Notes under the pieces: model-generated
The model's database searches: none
Seen by the model: the letters and a program-made list of their open reading frames with translations, nothing else
Told to the model about the DNA's origin: nothing
Shown: positions 22,824-35,698 of the stretch, piece after piece
How positions within the stretch are numbered: the first letter of the stretch is position 1
Layout of the letters: each line of letters begins with the position of its first letter
Assembly (NCBI GenBank): GCA_009767595.1
Contig: VSDK01028007.1
Span: forward strand, 345,572-409,571
Source: Symbiodinium kawagutii
Lineage: Eukaryota; Sar; Dinophyceae; Suessiales; Symbiodiniaceae
Reading direction: 5' to 3'
Length of the DNA stretch: 64,000 bases
Position numbers and translations under genes: made by a program

Positions 22824-22866
22824 CCCGGGAAAAATCGTTCAGTGTGAAGTGTCCCTTACGCAATTG
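22824..22866 (-). CDS. candidate small exon, SRP54 M-domain-like motif
   Basis: A 43-base minus-strand exon (acceptor cacccag|c, donor cccgg|gtacct) reads QLRKGHFTLNDFSR, close to the KIRKGxFTLEDF motif that opens the M domain of SRP54/Ffh. The match covers only one motif and no other SRP54 part was found nearby. The opposite strand (VPREKSFSVKCPLRNCW) is also a well-bounded exon. The identification is only a suggestion. Confidence 0.25.
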
Positions 22867-23070
22867 CTGGGTGGTGGGGGTAACCGCATCGACAAAATTA
22901 CGAACACCTATTCACACTACTCACCACAAATCAAGAAAATACCAACAAATTCATCGACAGTAGCCCAAAAAACAACAGTCTGCGTAAAACGGTCATAACA
23001 AATCATAAGCCATCATAGAATCATATGCAGTTCATATAGCCAATCCATTCCCTGGCAAACTGTCTTGGAC

Positions 23071-23133
23071 CTGGCAAATCTCCAGGCACAGCGGCACAAC
23101 GACTGCCTGAGCTACGGGCTTCTCATCATCCGC
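23071..23133 (-). CDS. candidate internal exon, unknown protein
   Basis: A 63-base minus-strand exon (acceptor cggcag|g, donor tgccag|gtccaa) of exactly 21 codons, with ADDEKPVAQAVVVPLCLEI. The plus strand has a competing exon at 23086-23194 (acceptor ctccag|g, donor ctca|gtgagc) that reads equally well; only one can be right. Confidence 0.3.
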
Positions 23134-23516
23134 CTGCCGAAGTCACTGCGCTCCGATCCCAACTCTCTTGTCGTCCAGTCTTTCCGAAAGCTCAGTGAGC
23201 TTTCTTAACCATCATTCACCAGCATCATTGACCAGTTGCCAGCTGATTTAAGCACTGATCATCATCAACCCTAGAACCATTTCTACTCATCATATCACAT
23301 ATCATCATTGACCAGTTACCAGCTGATTTAAGCACTAATCATCATCAACCATATAACAATTTCTACAAACCATTTACCAGCTAACCACTAATCATCATCA
23401 ACCCTGAAACCATTTCTACTGACTAATCATATCACATAGCCATACATAGCCGTCATTGACCACTATCATGAACCATTATCAAGAATTGTGAACCAGGGCA
23501 TTCGCCATCATTTCAG

Positions 23517-23678
23517 GCATGGTGTGTCAGTCACATCCAGGTCCGCCTCATCCTTGGTCGTTGGCCATGGAATGACGTGGCCTTCGTACCTGGTCCAGGC
23601 GGGCCGTGGCCCGTGGGAAGCGCCATAGCCGCTGTGGCACGGGTGGAGGTTCTCAAGCCAGTGACTGGGGAGCGACTG
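23517..23678. CDS. candidate exon, strand unresolved
   Basis: A GC-rich island. The plus frame (VRLILGRWPWNDVAFVPGPG and onward, acceptor tttcag|g, donor near gactg|gtgggt) is open for 54 codons. The minus strand is also open with a donor ccag|gtacga (ATAAMALPTGHGPPGP). A family B-like end (ggttctcaagcc) begins at about 23649. Confidence 0.25.
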
Positions 23679-24386
23679 GTGGGTTTATGGCTATAAATAT
23701 GCTAACTAGGGTTATACCAGCTATATATGGATGCTATGTAGCTGGTATATCCACTGGTGGGTTTCTTAATGGTTAAGATTGGTTATCAATGGTCTTTAAC
23801 AAGGAGATAATAAGCAGAAAATAGGGGATGTACCAACTAAAATGTTGGTTTATTGCTATAAATGCTTAAAACTAGATGGTAACTTGGGTCCCCTATTTTG
23901 AGAAACACGCGGTTAGATGGCTTTTAGAGGTGTAACTGGATACAATCATACGGGGTTTTCTCAAAATAGGGAAACCCCAAACATGCTTGGTTTATTGTTT
24001 TAAATAAGTAATTAATATTGGATCATCTGGGGGTACCCCCTCCCAATTTTGAGAAACCACTATATATAGGGGATATTCTAGTGATCATTCGTGACAACCA
24101 ATATCATCTGAAGCGACTCCAGGTTTGCTGCACGCAGGGAATCCGTGATGACTGAGGGGTGCAAACCAGCCCAACTTGACGCGATTTTGCATCTATAATC
24201 CACAAAATTTAAAAACAGGCCTATAAAACATATACACTATAGATGATCTATAAACTATTCATCAAATATGTACATATAATGTATGATCTATAAATCCTCA
24301 AAAAACAGATCATTCTTGTACACATTGTATAACCATCTCGACACGAGCTGCGCATCTAGTGACCGGGGGCGCAACTGGTCCAACAC

Positions 24387-27300
24387 CAGGGCAACACAGC
24401 CGGCCGCACTCGTCTTTGTTTCGGATGAACATTGGGATCTTGCTCTTCCCGTCTGCATGCGCCTCAGTGTTTGCATTCATCATCAAGGGTGGGTTCTGAA
24501 GTCATCGGGAACCCAAAAAATATGTAACAGGGGCTAAATCAGGCAAATGCAGGCCAAATGTAGACGTTACGAGTGAAACTACTACTCAATACAATCAGCG
24601 GCAAAGAAAGCTGAAAAGTGTGTCTACACGCAATTAAACAGGGGCTAATATAGAACAAAAATCATGAGGGTTAAACAACTATACAGGGGTTTCTCGCTTG
24701 TCATTTTCGAACCCCAAAGTTATGGATGGCTCATTAGTGGTTAACAATGGTAAACAATGGCTTTTCAAAAGGGGGTAATAACCAACGGGATATACCAACT
24801 ATACTGGATGGCTTATTACTAAAAATGATCAAGATTGGATGATCTGTGGCATGAATCGGCTACCCTTTTTTCCGGAAAACATGCTCTTCAACTGCTTGAA
24901 ACCGACTCAACTAGCATAAACAATATCAGCTTGAGATCAGGTAGCTTAGTCATCACAAGCTGGGGGGATACCTATGGATACTCCCTTACCAACCAGGGAA
25001 TGGTGAACCTTGATTAAGAATGCTATACAATGGTCAATAGTCAGTGGTTGATGAGTTGATGATGGTTAATTAAATATGCTTAATCTATGGTTTATCAAAG
25101 GGATTCAGAAGCAAACATAATGCTTAAACTACTATATAGACTATAGTTTTTTAGTTTTGACTATACCGCAGCCGCTTATGAAACGGTCACATAGGGATTT
25201 ACTACGCTTGATAACAGTTACTGATCAATACCTCTATTCATGAGCCCCAGCTGCTGCACCCGCGCGTCGTGTTGTGCCTTCCACTCGTAGAAGCCATCGA
25301 AGAGGACGACGCAGCGGCGCTTGTCCAGGAGACGCTTCCAGAGATTTCGGGACTCAGCGCCTCGGATGTCGTTTCAGGATGAGCTACGAGCTACTGACAT
25401 GGGTATGGGTCAATATCAACCAACCAATTTCATAGGGGATAATGACCAACCAATAATAAGGAAAATGATGGTTAATGATAGGGAACCAGGGGTACGGGGT
25501 TTTGACCCACTACCACATTGCTATCAAGCAACAACCACGCTAATGGAGGTCACAACCAATGGACCGATCTTTAAACAATGGTTTAACAACGTTTTAACAA
25601 TGTCTTAAGAATGGTTAATGATGGTTAACAATGGGAAACCATCGGTAACAAAGCAGGTTCTAACCAATGGTCTAATTGGTGGTTAGCAATGGGTTATAGT
25701 GGATATAATGGTTCCTAATTGTGGTTGATATATGATATGGCTTTGGCCATGGCGATTAATGGCCAAAAGTAGGGGATAATCATGAACAAGAATCCACCAA
25801 TGGTACTGATGATGGATAACCAACCATCGTATACGGGAATATACCAACTAAATACGGATATGGGTCAATATAACCAACCGAAAGCCACGGGTAGGTGAAC
25901 ATCCCAGCAAAAAAACGCAGTCATTGATGGGATGTTGACTCGGGTCTATCGACCCGCAGTCACAGATGTATTTAGCCCTCGGTGGATTAACCCAACGAAA
26001 CCACACCGAACCTAATCATCTTGCTTCTGGTTCATGATGGCTATCTAATTAAGTGGTTTACAACAACCCAGAATGATACCTCTGGTTCGCTGGAAAGGCA
26101 CCGTTCGCGGGTAGTCAATCTACGCTGGGTGTTTTCATCATGCATTCGAGTGAATTCGAGTACCACCCAAAAACACAATTAGGTGGGTGTGTATGGTAGG
26201 CTGAGTGGAGAAATGGCTTAGACAGACTTGCAACTCATCCGCAACAATGCACACCATCGTTCTGCGACTGCCAGATAATCTTCGAATGGCTTATCCGAAA
26301 CATACTGCATATCTCAATCATCCCTTACCCCCCACAGAGAAGCCAACCATTTTGGAGGCAATCATAGCCACCGCGCTGGCGACTTACACGAAACATGATC
26401 AACGAAAGACCTAGGGAAAAAAAACATGTCGTAATGACCGCAAGATTCAGAACAGCTACCAGTGGTTGGATGCTCATGGGCAAGTGGTCTTATACCTTCT
26501 ATACGCCTATACAACCAGCAATGGCAAACACCCCTGCTGATATAAGAATCACAATATCATGGTGACGATGAGTGGTCCATCAAAGGAATCTCCGCTGTCA
26601 TGGATGATGAACCCACCAATATTCCAGCGAACCTCATGGCTTATCACATGTAATCATCCTCCACAATCAGCAACCCACACTGCTGATGATTTCTGTTGCG
26701 CCTTCTATCCGTGCATTGAAGGTGGAATTGCCTCCCTTGAAGGCATTGTACTCCTGGGAAGCATGCAGAGAAGTTTGCTTTCCAAGCGAAAAGCTACTAA
26801 TTGGCCAATTGTCCGCGATTTATGGCGAATTTTCTGCGATTTATGGCCAATTGTCCATGATTTACATCTAATTGTCCATGATTTATGGTTAAGGGTCCAT
26901 CATTCATGGCGCGCCCTGGTTAATTCTATAGCTTTCACGGCCAAGCTCAACGGAATGATCCGCGAAGTTGCACCGTGCGTCTTGGCAGCGTCCTCCTCGT
27001 TCTTGGCAAAGGAAGGCACCAAGCCCCATCTCATGGCACAAACCTCGCAGATGGCGTTGGTTGATCATGGCTAGCGTTAAGGGATCTTAAGGGTACCCCC
27101 TGGTTCGATTTGTTGGCTAAGATTCGACACCTTCGTGGTTATAACTTGGCTAGGATTCCCCACCTTCGTGGTTATGAGTTGGCTAAGATTCGCCACCTAA
27201 GGAATCCTAAGGACAATTATAACTGACTGGTAGTTACCCAAGTGAATTAACCCAAGTTAACTGACTAGGGAAACCACTCTGTATCAATGGTACAGGTTAA

Positions 27301-30300
27301 ATAATCAAGAAGCCTGGTTGATAATGGTTGATCCTGGCTAGCTGCAATCATGGCTGAAACTGGTAAATGGCAGGTGACAAGCAACCATAGGAGTCACATA
27401 TCAACTCTATGAGGGCAAAGGTAGATCGTGGACGGTGCGAATGTCAGATCTATCCGGGACTTCTGCCACGCTTTGCAAACCATCACCATGATCCATCACA
27501 GCTTGCTGGAGGCTACCGATTAGGTCTGTGAGTGTTTTCTCCAGACTTTCAGCTTCCACATGCTGAAAATGGACACGAAGAAGGAAAATGGATGAAATGG
27601 ATACTGGTTCTTGCCGTCTTGTGCCTTCGGTAGTTCTCCATAGTCATAGGTCCTCATTGGTTCATGGGTCTAGATACCCTGGCATCCCAGTCTTGCACCT
27701 CACGATCGAAATCGGCATAGGGTCCACCTTAGGACAGTTGGAAACAGTTGGAAACACTTGGCATGAAATTGACAGAAACTAAAGCACAATCTCCAACATT
27801 CAGTCATAGACTAACAATGCTTCACAGGAACGGTAAGAGTTTCTTGATGTTCTCCCCATCTGCAACGTTGGGATCTCCCCAGCATGACAAACCCACCACC
27901 ACAGTGGTGCCATGCTCGCCCCTACGAGTACCAGTTTCGGCGTCTAAGCCCGCGGCTTCCTTCCACCGACCTTACTACTGGCACGTAGTTCATTGGTCCG
28001 AGATTGTACCTCCAGGGACTTCAGGTTGCCACCTGCTGCTGGTTAGTCCAGACTATTGCCACCATTCTGCTTGCTGGCGAATAGGCAACAAATAGTGGGA
28101 AGAGCTACATACACTAACTACAAATACAAACATAATAGTCGGAAAAGTTGTTACAACATTTTGACAAATAGGTGTTTTCTCATAGTTGTTGCTAAATTTT
28201 GCTACTTTTGTGTCTATTTCTTACCTATTTGTTACAACCCAAAAATAGTGGGAATAGTTGTTCCTGTAGTGAGAATTATCTAACAATTTCCAGTATTATA
28301 GTTGTTACTTAATAGTTGTTGCTGATTGTTACCTATTTGTGAAACTATTCAGTAACAACTATTGTCACTATTTAGTAAGTATAGTTGTTCTAAAGCTAGG
28401 TTACTAAGGTTAGACATTTGTTACTTATCCGATTTTTTACTGATAAACTATAGTAGCTATTTAACAACTATAGTTGTTAGTGATCAAAATTGGTTACTTA
28501 TCTAACAATTTTGATCACTCAAAGCCACTGTGCAGGGCGGCACCAGTGGTTGTCGACTCGGTAGTCGACTCTGGAACGGTGCAGCAGCCTGGCTGTAGCA
28601 CCAGCGTTTCAAACGCAAACAACGACTGTTTGCCATGGCGAACCATTTTAAGTCATGGTTCAATAATGTTCGCCATGGTTAATAGTAGCTTATAATGGTT
28701 CATATTTGGTTAATAGTAGGTTAATAGGTTCATTAATAGGTTCATAATGGTTAATAGTAGGAGATAGTAACTAACAAGAACCTTTAAACAGCTATTTGGT
28801 GGTTTAGACCTAGCCATACGGGACCCCCAAGTTATCGTTAGTTTATTACGGCCAGTGACTATTAATGGATGATTTGGCAATGCCCCTATTTCGATTCTAA
28901 GCCATTCCAGAAATACTTGTCAACCAGCCAACCAATTGTTAATACCGGGGAAACACAATATTAAAATCACCAGGGAACCATCATCAAACTCTCATGGGGT
29001 ACCACAACAATAGCAAAAAGGTTGATCTTTAAGGTTACCAACTGAGCTCAATTCAAAGCACCCACCTCCCCCGCCATGACAAACGAAAATATGCCTTCAA
29101 CCATAATTGGTGGTCAATAGGCATTCCCACAGCGTAGGTCACATGTTGCCGTCATCCGGAATCAAACTGTAGCACAGCTGACGATGCAACCATCGTTGAA
29201 TATCATATCATTTCCATTGGTTTTTACACTGCTTAACCCGATTTCATTGTGAATTCACCACTACATAAGGGTGTTTCCTGGTGTTCGAACTGTATGTTCA
29301 TTACCGGTTGGATACTGCTGGCTGAGGGCACTTGGTCTTCAACTTCTCTGCATTCCTGACTTTTGTGCTGCCACCGCGGCGAGCCTTAGGCGTCAACAAG
29401 CACTCAAATGGATCGGCTTTACGGACCAAGCCGCAACAATGACTTAGTAGTTGGGGTTATTACCATTAGTACTTATTAACCACTAGTAGTTGGTTATTAC
29501 CATTGCAAACCTTTTAGCAAAAACATGAGGAAAACAGAGCAAGGATACAATGAGATGCGAGGGCTCTAGGAACCAACCACAACAAATGGCTATGGGTCAA
29601 TACCCTCATTATAACCACCTATTATCGACCATTATGCTCCCCGATGAAACCAGACATAGTTGTTTAGCCACTATTCTTAGTTATTATCCCCCCATATTAA
29701 CCTTTATTGACCATGATAAACCATGATCAAGCATCATTTTCATGGTTAAAACTTATAACCCATATTTTGGAGGCTAATGGCCTACCTTTTCTAACGGCCA
29801 TGATCCGCTATGATCAACAAATCCCTACAAAACCACTATAATTCCCCATGAAACCACCAGCTTTCCCTTCAAATCATGGCTCTCAACCACCCTGAAAGCT
29901 GGCCACCACCGCAAACTGCCCCAGCCTCCCTAGGCCTCCGGACGCCGCCGGCGATGCGGCGGCACCGGTCGCCGGAGAGCGTCAACCTCGACACTGGCTG
30001 TCCGTTCGAGTGGCAGCTGGCACTGGCGGTTGTTGCTAGTGAATGGTTGGTTGCCAATAATGGGGACAGTAAGCATGCAAAGCAGTGAATAATAGTGGTG
30101 AATAAGGGTTAATAGTGGTGAATAAGGGTAAATTAGTGAATAGCTACCACAGTTTCTGAACAGTAGTGGTGAATAAGGGGTAATAGCCGCTAATAAAGAT
30201 AATTCATGGTTGATAATACCATTATTGATGGTTACTAAGAATGGTTAGTAACAGATTGATGGTTCATAGCAGCTGGCTATCGTTGTCACTCACTGAAACT

Positions 30301-31528
30301 CACTAGATGGTTAGTAACAATAATGGTCGCTGGCTATTATTACTAGAACAGGTATTGTTGCTCATTGCCTACTCCTATTAATCATTATCAACCATGAGCA
30401 ACCTTGGTAGAAGTTTAACTTTTAGTAGTTGTACCTGATAACCAGCATCATTTGAAAAAACAAGGTGATTTTTCCATGTTGGGGCTTGCTGGGAACAGAC
30501 ATGGTTAGTGATGGTGAGTGATGGTTGGACACTTGTCTCAAGAGGCACCATGGTGAGTGACAAATAATGTTGGCTGATGATTGTTAGTGATGGTGAATGT
30601 GATAAGGATGCTCAGTGGTATTGAGTGATGATTAACGATGATGATTTATTATGAATCAATGATATTGATGAGGATAGTTGCTACCAACAATAAGTAATAA
30701 AAATACATCAATAAGCAATATCATATATTCCTAGTATTAATAATCTTATTTTATTGCTGCCAATCATTAGTTGCTACCAACAATAAGCAATAAACACGAC
30801 ATCGGCTATTAATGATGGTTGATAAGCAGCACTCCTGAGCAGTTTGACGGTTGGAACATGCCAATGATTTGCGCACAATGGGAGATCCAGCAGGTACACT
30901 TCGTTACCACCGATGGTAAATCATCAGCTGATCGTACAACAGTTTTGGTTTGTGCTTTTAGCAATATGTTTATATAAGGCAATCTCAGCGACAACTTGGT
31001 TACATTTCGAGTTAGACAAATGCTGCTCACTGATCCTTGCCATGGGGTTTGGACAGAAGCGCCAGCCCCTATGGTGTATATCTAGCGGGTCCTGAAAGAC
31101 TGGGACCTCTTCTGAAATGACTGGTTGGCAATTGGTGGTGAAGTTAAAACCCATTCCGATTCCCAGTCAATCAATCGACCGTCCAAAAGTCATTGGAGAA
31201 CATTAAACACATATGTTAATCAAACCACCAACATTTTTGCGTTGAACGAACATTGTTGGTCATTACAACCCCCAACCACCCACCATACCACTCCTTGTAG
31301 CTCCTTAGCTCCCCCTCAAAGGCCCTTTACAGGGCTAGCACTGGGCACCCCTGGCTCCAAATCGCTCCCTCCGAACCACCAGTCACTATAATCCCGTTTA
31401 CAACATGTCAACTGAACCACCAACTGGGTAAACTTCTTCACACATCTGGGGTAGAATCATTTCAGGAGCTACGTTAAGAGATTATGACTCCAGCACCTTT
31501 GGGCACCCTACGCTCCGCGCCCGCACAT
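24387..31528 (-). CDS. HMCES: HMCES / SRAP abasic-site DNA-protein crosslink protein, split gene
   Basis: SRAP proteins shield abasic sites in single-stranded DNA by forming a covalent link through the cysteine after the start methionine. Exons in transcript order: 31512-31528 (MCGRGA), 29910-29986 (LTLSGDRCRRIAGG...), perhaps 29316-29442, 27976-28018 (PWRYNLGPMNYVPV), 27434-27562, 26972-27043 (VCAMRWGLVPSFAK), 26702-26753 (NSTFNARIEG), 25260-25360 (AESRNLWK...RRCVVLFDGFYEW) and 24387-24462 (KSKIPMFIRNKD). The family anchors Cys2, YNxxP, RWGLVPS, FNAR.E and DGFYEW all appear in order, and lengths and phases agree at most junctions. The Asn of FNAR and the Glu of FYEW are present. Donors are GT, with GC after 26972 and 26702. 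The 43-codon exon at 27434-27562 is an insertion relative to bacterial YedK. The conserved His (HxRMP) and the C-terminus were not located below 24387. Confidence 0.82.
25402..25520. mobile_element. family A inverted-repeat element
   Basis: Starts gggtatgggtcaatatcaac and ends ggggttttgacccactaccac, in the orientation opposite to 2366-2492. It lies just upstream (in HMCES sense) of the exon at 25260-25360, inside an intron. Confidence 0.7.
28100..29300. other. HMCES intron, AT-rich, no exon seen
   Basis: Contains many short tagttgtta-type repeats (28120-28500) and diverged element ends. A small GC-rich island at 28535-28640 has no clear splice sites. No coding sequence supported. Confidence 0.6.
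29316..29442 (-). CDS. possible HMCES exon 3
   Basis: A minus-strand frame with acceptor ctaag|t and donor cagca|gtatcc carries HCCGLVRKADPFECLLTPKA and RNAEKLKTKCPQPA. It lies where HMCES needs the segment before PWRYNLGP, and the lysine-rich end resembles that region in family members. However, its phase does not join cleanly to the exon at 29910-29986, so either another small exon or another frame is involved. Confidence 0.4.
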
Positions 31529-31754
31529 GGCAAAGGTGGCCAAGGGGGCCAAGGAGTGTGTCACTTCAAGTTTTAAGGCACCAACGAAGATGAGAACTTC
31601 ATGTTGAGATTTGACACAAAAAGGTTGTCTAGCCAACTGTTGGACAGTGAACTGTGATGAATTTCCTCTCAGGTGTGGTGCTTTGGATCAGAACCACGAC
31701 TTGAAGTCTCGCCCCGTTGTGATTCACGTAGCCATCTGTTGAGGGTTGCCATCA

Positions 31755-33235
31755 TCATCTGGGGCACACCATGGATCCGGCGTAGGGCCCCATGGCCCCA
31801 ACAACGGTACGACGCCCGAAAGAAAGCTCTGACTCTGTGCCGCTGCGCCCTGTGGGTTGCCCACAGAGGTCGAACAGCACTTGGGCCATGCCGCAGTCGC
31901 GATAATGGTGGACTGGGTCGCGAAGAATGATGGGTGACAAGGCCATGGGTCAATATTAACCAACCAATTTCATGGGGGTTAATAACCAACAATAACAAGG
32001 AAAACAGCCTGGTTAATGATGGGGAACCATGGGGACTAAGGGTTTTGACCCAGAGCCACAATGGTTGACAACTGCTGATGATGGTTGAAACACGGGGTTA
32101 AGAAAAGCTTAGTGATGAATGATGATGGTTGACAATGGTTCGTACCCGAAGACCCGGTACTGCAAATGAACACCAGTGCCTGTACTGACTGTACCAACAA
32201 CGAACAAATAAAGATTCGTGATGATCAGTGTCTCCAGTTTGTGTATATCCAACGACTAGCTTCAATCAAATGTGTGTTTCGGTGAGAAGTGAAGGTACCA
32301 CCAATATACAACCACATGTTCCGGTTGATGGCAATCATTCTCCTATCCAGGACATTCAAAGAGCTGAATGCCAATCCAGATATGTTCACTTTACCCTGTT
32401 TGACATAGGCTACATGCGTTCAGTGTGAAAAATATAGCACGCCGAAAGAATTGTATTTCAAAAGATAGCGTTAAGCCTTTTGGGCAATTGAATCAAGAGG
32501 ACATAACCCATTGACGGTGGCCAATTACCAGTACCTCATGGGTATATGGCTGTTTTTCAATGCAGGGGCAGAGTCAAATCATCTGATATCAATCATTTCT
32601 ACCAATTACCCAATCATTGTTTGGGTTCGATATTATGAGAAACCACCATATGACCAAATCATTGCAACACAAGCATTCAATCATGAGGGCATTTATCGTC
32701 ACTCGGGAATGATGACCTGACTCTTTGAGCCCGCCGACACAGGACCCTGCCATCATCGCCACCTGGTCATGTTTTCTCCTCTCATCCGCCAAATCTTGCC
32801 ACGCTGCTTCAATGGTTGCTATCATGTCCTGTCGTTCCAACATGGGCTCTAGGCACCTTGTCTGTAGCTATGGGGCTTCTCACAACAGGTTCAAAAGGGG
32901 CTGGGAAATAGTTCAGGGTCAAGAGGGCATGTTATGCTTAGACCCCTCCATGTGTTCAGACTCCTCCATGTGCGAAAAAGAATCCTTGATGATTTCTGGT
33001 GCCATTCCCACATTGCAGGCAGCTGCTACCCTGCTATCCAGGCTCTCCAAACTAGCAGCGGCGCAACGCAACCCGTACGCGACTCAGGTATATCCATGGT
33101 CGTACCCCAGACCACCATTGAGTTTCCCTGTCAAACTCTGGTGGTGTCGGTGGTGCCATGGGGTACCCAACCTGGAGAAACCTGGAGCCATCACTGCTTG
33201 GCAAAGGCGATCTTCAGGGCCATCTCAGGAGTCAC
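31755..33235 (-). CDS. unidentified split gene, five exons
   Basis: Exons in order: 33209-33235 (VTPEMALKI, donor probably GC), 33106-33171 (22 codons: VGYPMAPPTPPEFDRETQWW SG), 32958-33044 (SLDSRVAAACNVGMAPEIIK..), 32717-32867 (LERQDMIATIEAAWQDLADE..) and 31755-31912 (VHHYRDCGMAQVLFDLCGQP..), ending at TGA. The 32717 exon ends in phase 1 (g|gtcatc) and the next begins with two bases, giving Val across the join. The fourth exon is a likely coiled coil (IEAAWQDLADERRKHDQ). The gene ends about 230 bases before the HMCES start, same strand. No family recognised; two long plus-strand frames here (32725-33258, 32934-33401) are shadows. The start exon was not found. Confidence 0.5.
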
Positions 33236-33310
33236 CTCGGTACCACCCTACGCTCTGAAGCACTTGGATGGCCATTGGCTAGTTGCCGCAGTGACATTGA
33301 GGAGTCATCT

Positions 33311-33449
33311 GATGGTTTCTCAAAATAGGGATACCCCCAACATGGTTGGTTTAGAAACAAAAACTGGTATTAATGGATGGTTGGCTTATTACTCAAAATG
33401 ATTACTAATGGATGATTTGGGGGATCCCCCCTTTTGAGAAAGACCCATC
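33311..33449. mobile_element. family B inverted-repeat element
   Basis: Starts gatggtttctcaaaataggg and ends cccccttttgagaaagaccca, with internal atacccccaacatggttgg / gatttgggggatcccc arms. Typical family member. Confidence 0.75.
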
Positions 33450-33555
33450 TAAACTGTGTTGACAACTTTGCTACTGCAATTGTGAAACAAACTCCGTAGG
33501 TTTGATTTGTTGGCCGCAGCACAGCTTGGCACAGCTTGACATTCTCATGAAACAC

Positions 33556-33702
33556 TAGGGACTGAGGGCAAAATTGTGATCCACACAGATCCTTGCAACA
33601 CAAAGGGACTTCCACACTTCTCTCGCTTCGCAGTTTTGGGAGATGGTCTGCAGCACATGCTATGCACCGCTGCTACAGTACCCTTTGAACCGACTAAGAA
33701 TG
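33556..33702. CDS. candidate exon, strand unresolved
   Basis: The plus frame (TEGKIVIHTDPCNTKGLPHF and onward; donor aatg|gtcgaa) and a minus frame (GSKGTVAAVHSMCCRPSPKT) are both open and protein-like. Neither joins obviously to the five-exon gene below or to anything above. Confidence 0.25.
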
Positions 33703-34229
33703 GTCGAATGGTTAACACCTGTGGGGGACTGGGCCTGTGGTTAATTCTGTTGTCACTGCTCACCTTCGCTGTTCGCGGTTAGTCCTATGTCGTTGCTTTA
33801 TCCCTGACATCTTAATGAGTACCGCCATTCCTCACTTTATATAATACTACTTTCAAAATCAACATCAGCACAGGTCTACCTTGCTTTCTTCAAACAAGTC
33901 ATAGATAATCACCACCCTTACATGCAATATCATGCAATTACCTTACTATTACATGTACACCTGTCTTTACAACGACAAGCGATGTTTTAGAGAGGGTACA
34001 TGGAGGGAGTAGTCAATGATGGTGTGGTTTCGGCACGAGTTCAACTGGGGGCACCTCTGACTAACCCTTGTTGTCGGTCAACATTCCCGTGAGCACGTAT
34101 ACAGAGTGGCACCGCCAAGTGAATTAACTTAGCTTAGTTCACTAGGGTGACTACCAGCTATGGTAGACATAACTACACTTGGGTGGCCCATAAGCCGACT
34201 TCTAACTAAGGGTACCACTCTTTATCCAC

Positions 34230-35371
34230 CAACCAATCTTCTGAACAATTTCCAGCCACCTTACCATGACCTTGAGCATTCTTCACCATTCGTGAAACTT
34301 TACGTGCTCAACACATTGTTAACTAGAAGGGGCAGTTTTTAATACGACTGTCAACCAGTACTAACAATGATCAACCGGTATCAAAAACATAATATCAAAC
34401 ATAGTTATCAACCAATGATTGACCATGTTTATCAATCCTGACTCGAAGATTTGTTGATTATAATGATTATCAACAAACATCGAAATTCTCGGTCATTAAC
34501 GATTATTGGTGATGAACTGATAATGTCACAATCAATACTTTCGTGTCAAGCACAAACAATTGTCAGCCATGAACATCAATGAATATAGTCACCGCTGAAT
34601 CATCATTTTTTGGTTAACTTATAATCAACCATTGAATATCATTTCAACGGTATCACATGGATATAGTTTGGGGTACCATCATTTGTGGACAAACCAGGAG
34701 TTGTTTAATCATCGTTGTTTGTTCTTGTCACTCAATATCAACCAGTATTGGCCATGGACAAAGCCAAAGATTAATAACTATTATAACCACTACAAACCAT
34801 TACCCACTAACAAAACCCTTATTTATTACCTCCGTTGTTGCCCATTGTTAACTGTTTCCCAGTAACAATTGTTAATCATTCTTAAGCCATAGGTCCATTG
34901 GTCATAACCTCCATCTATAGACAAATCCATACAACCTGACAGATATCAACCACAATTCTTGACAATGATTACAAACCATGATTAACCACCAAGAGTGATA
35001 AGAGTAACCTCCATCTGTAGACAAATCATTTTAACCATTTTGAAACATGATGGTAAATCTATAAATAATGATTTATGAACACATGATCGTTATTTATTAC
35101 CATAACAGAATTTATAATCTATAATGATTTACGACTCATCATTAATCATCACTAACAATCTTCAACCATGATTGTTAACCATGATTAATGGCCAAACCTT
35201 TGGCTATGAAACCATTGGCCATTAACCATTAATCATCATAAATCATCACTACTTATCATTATGATTAACCACGGCCAAACCCGCCTCAACCATTGACCAA
35301 CCAATGCTAGCGCGCACCGCGCCGAGGTGCCATGAAACCTTGAAGCCCGTGCTTGGCAATGCCAGCCTCAC
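34230..35371. other. repeat-rich non-coding stretch
   Basis: Dense aaccatnattaacca-type repeats on the plus strand with no supported exon. Short open frames (34160-34342, 34632-34865) are made of repeat sequence. Confidence 0.65.
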
Positions 35372-35431
35372 CGGTCGCCCATGGTCGTCGTGGTCACGGC
35401 GTCAGCCCACGGGAACGTGATGATAGGGACC
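35372..35431 (-). CDS. candidate internal exon, unknown protein
   Basis: A 60-base minus-strand exon between acceptor ggctag|g and a strong donor gaccg|gtgagg, reading VPIITFPWADAVTTTTMGD. It could be a downstream exon of the U1A/U2B'' gene or a separate gene; the peptide matches no part of an RRM that I recognise. A plus-strand frame is also open. Confidence 0.3.
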
Positions 35432-35698
35432 CTAGCCATCATTACATTTGCTAACTGTATCGTAAGTGTATGGCAAGTTGAAACTGTATGGTAAGTGGAA
35501 ACTGTTTTTGATTATCAATTCTCAATGAGAATCATTACATTGACCAACCGTCATGGTATTGACCAATGGTCATTGTTATTCGGTACGACTAGTCACGCTT
35601 ATGAAAGTGACTGTAGTCCACGATGATTCAATGACTACTGACCACAATCATTGTCTGTAGTCATTGGCCATGGCTGATAATCGAGAGATCTAGAATCT

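Noticed and set aside
24387-24462. Reading of this exon as a phospholipid scramblase fragment
   Set aside because: The Cys-rich end suggested scramblase at first, but KIPMFIRNKD matches SRAP proteins after the FYEW motif, and the exon lies downstream of other HMCES exons in the right phase.
32725-33401. Plus-strand frames of 177 and 155 codons
   Set aside because: They overlap four minus-strand exons that have better splice sites and, at the 32717/31912 join, matching phase.
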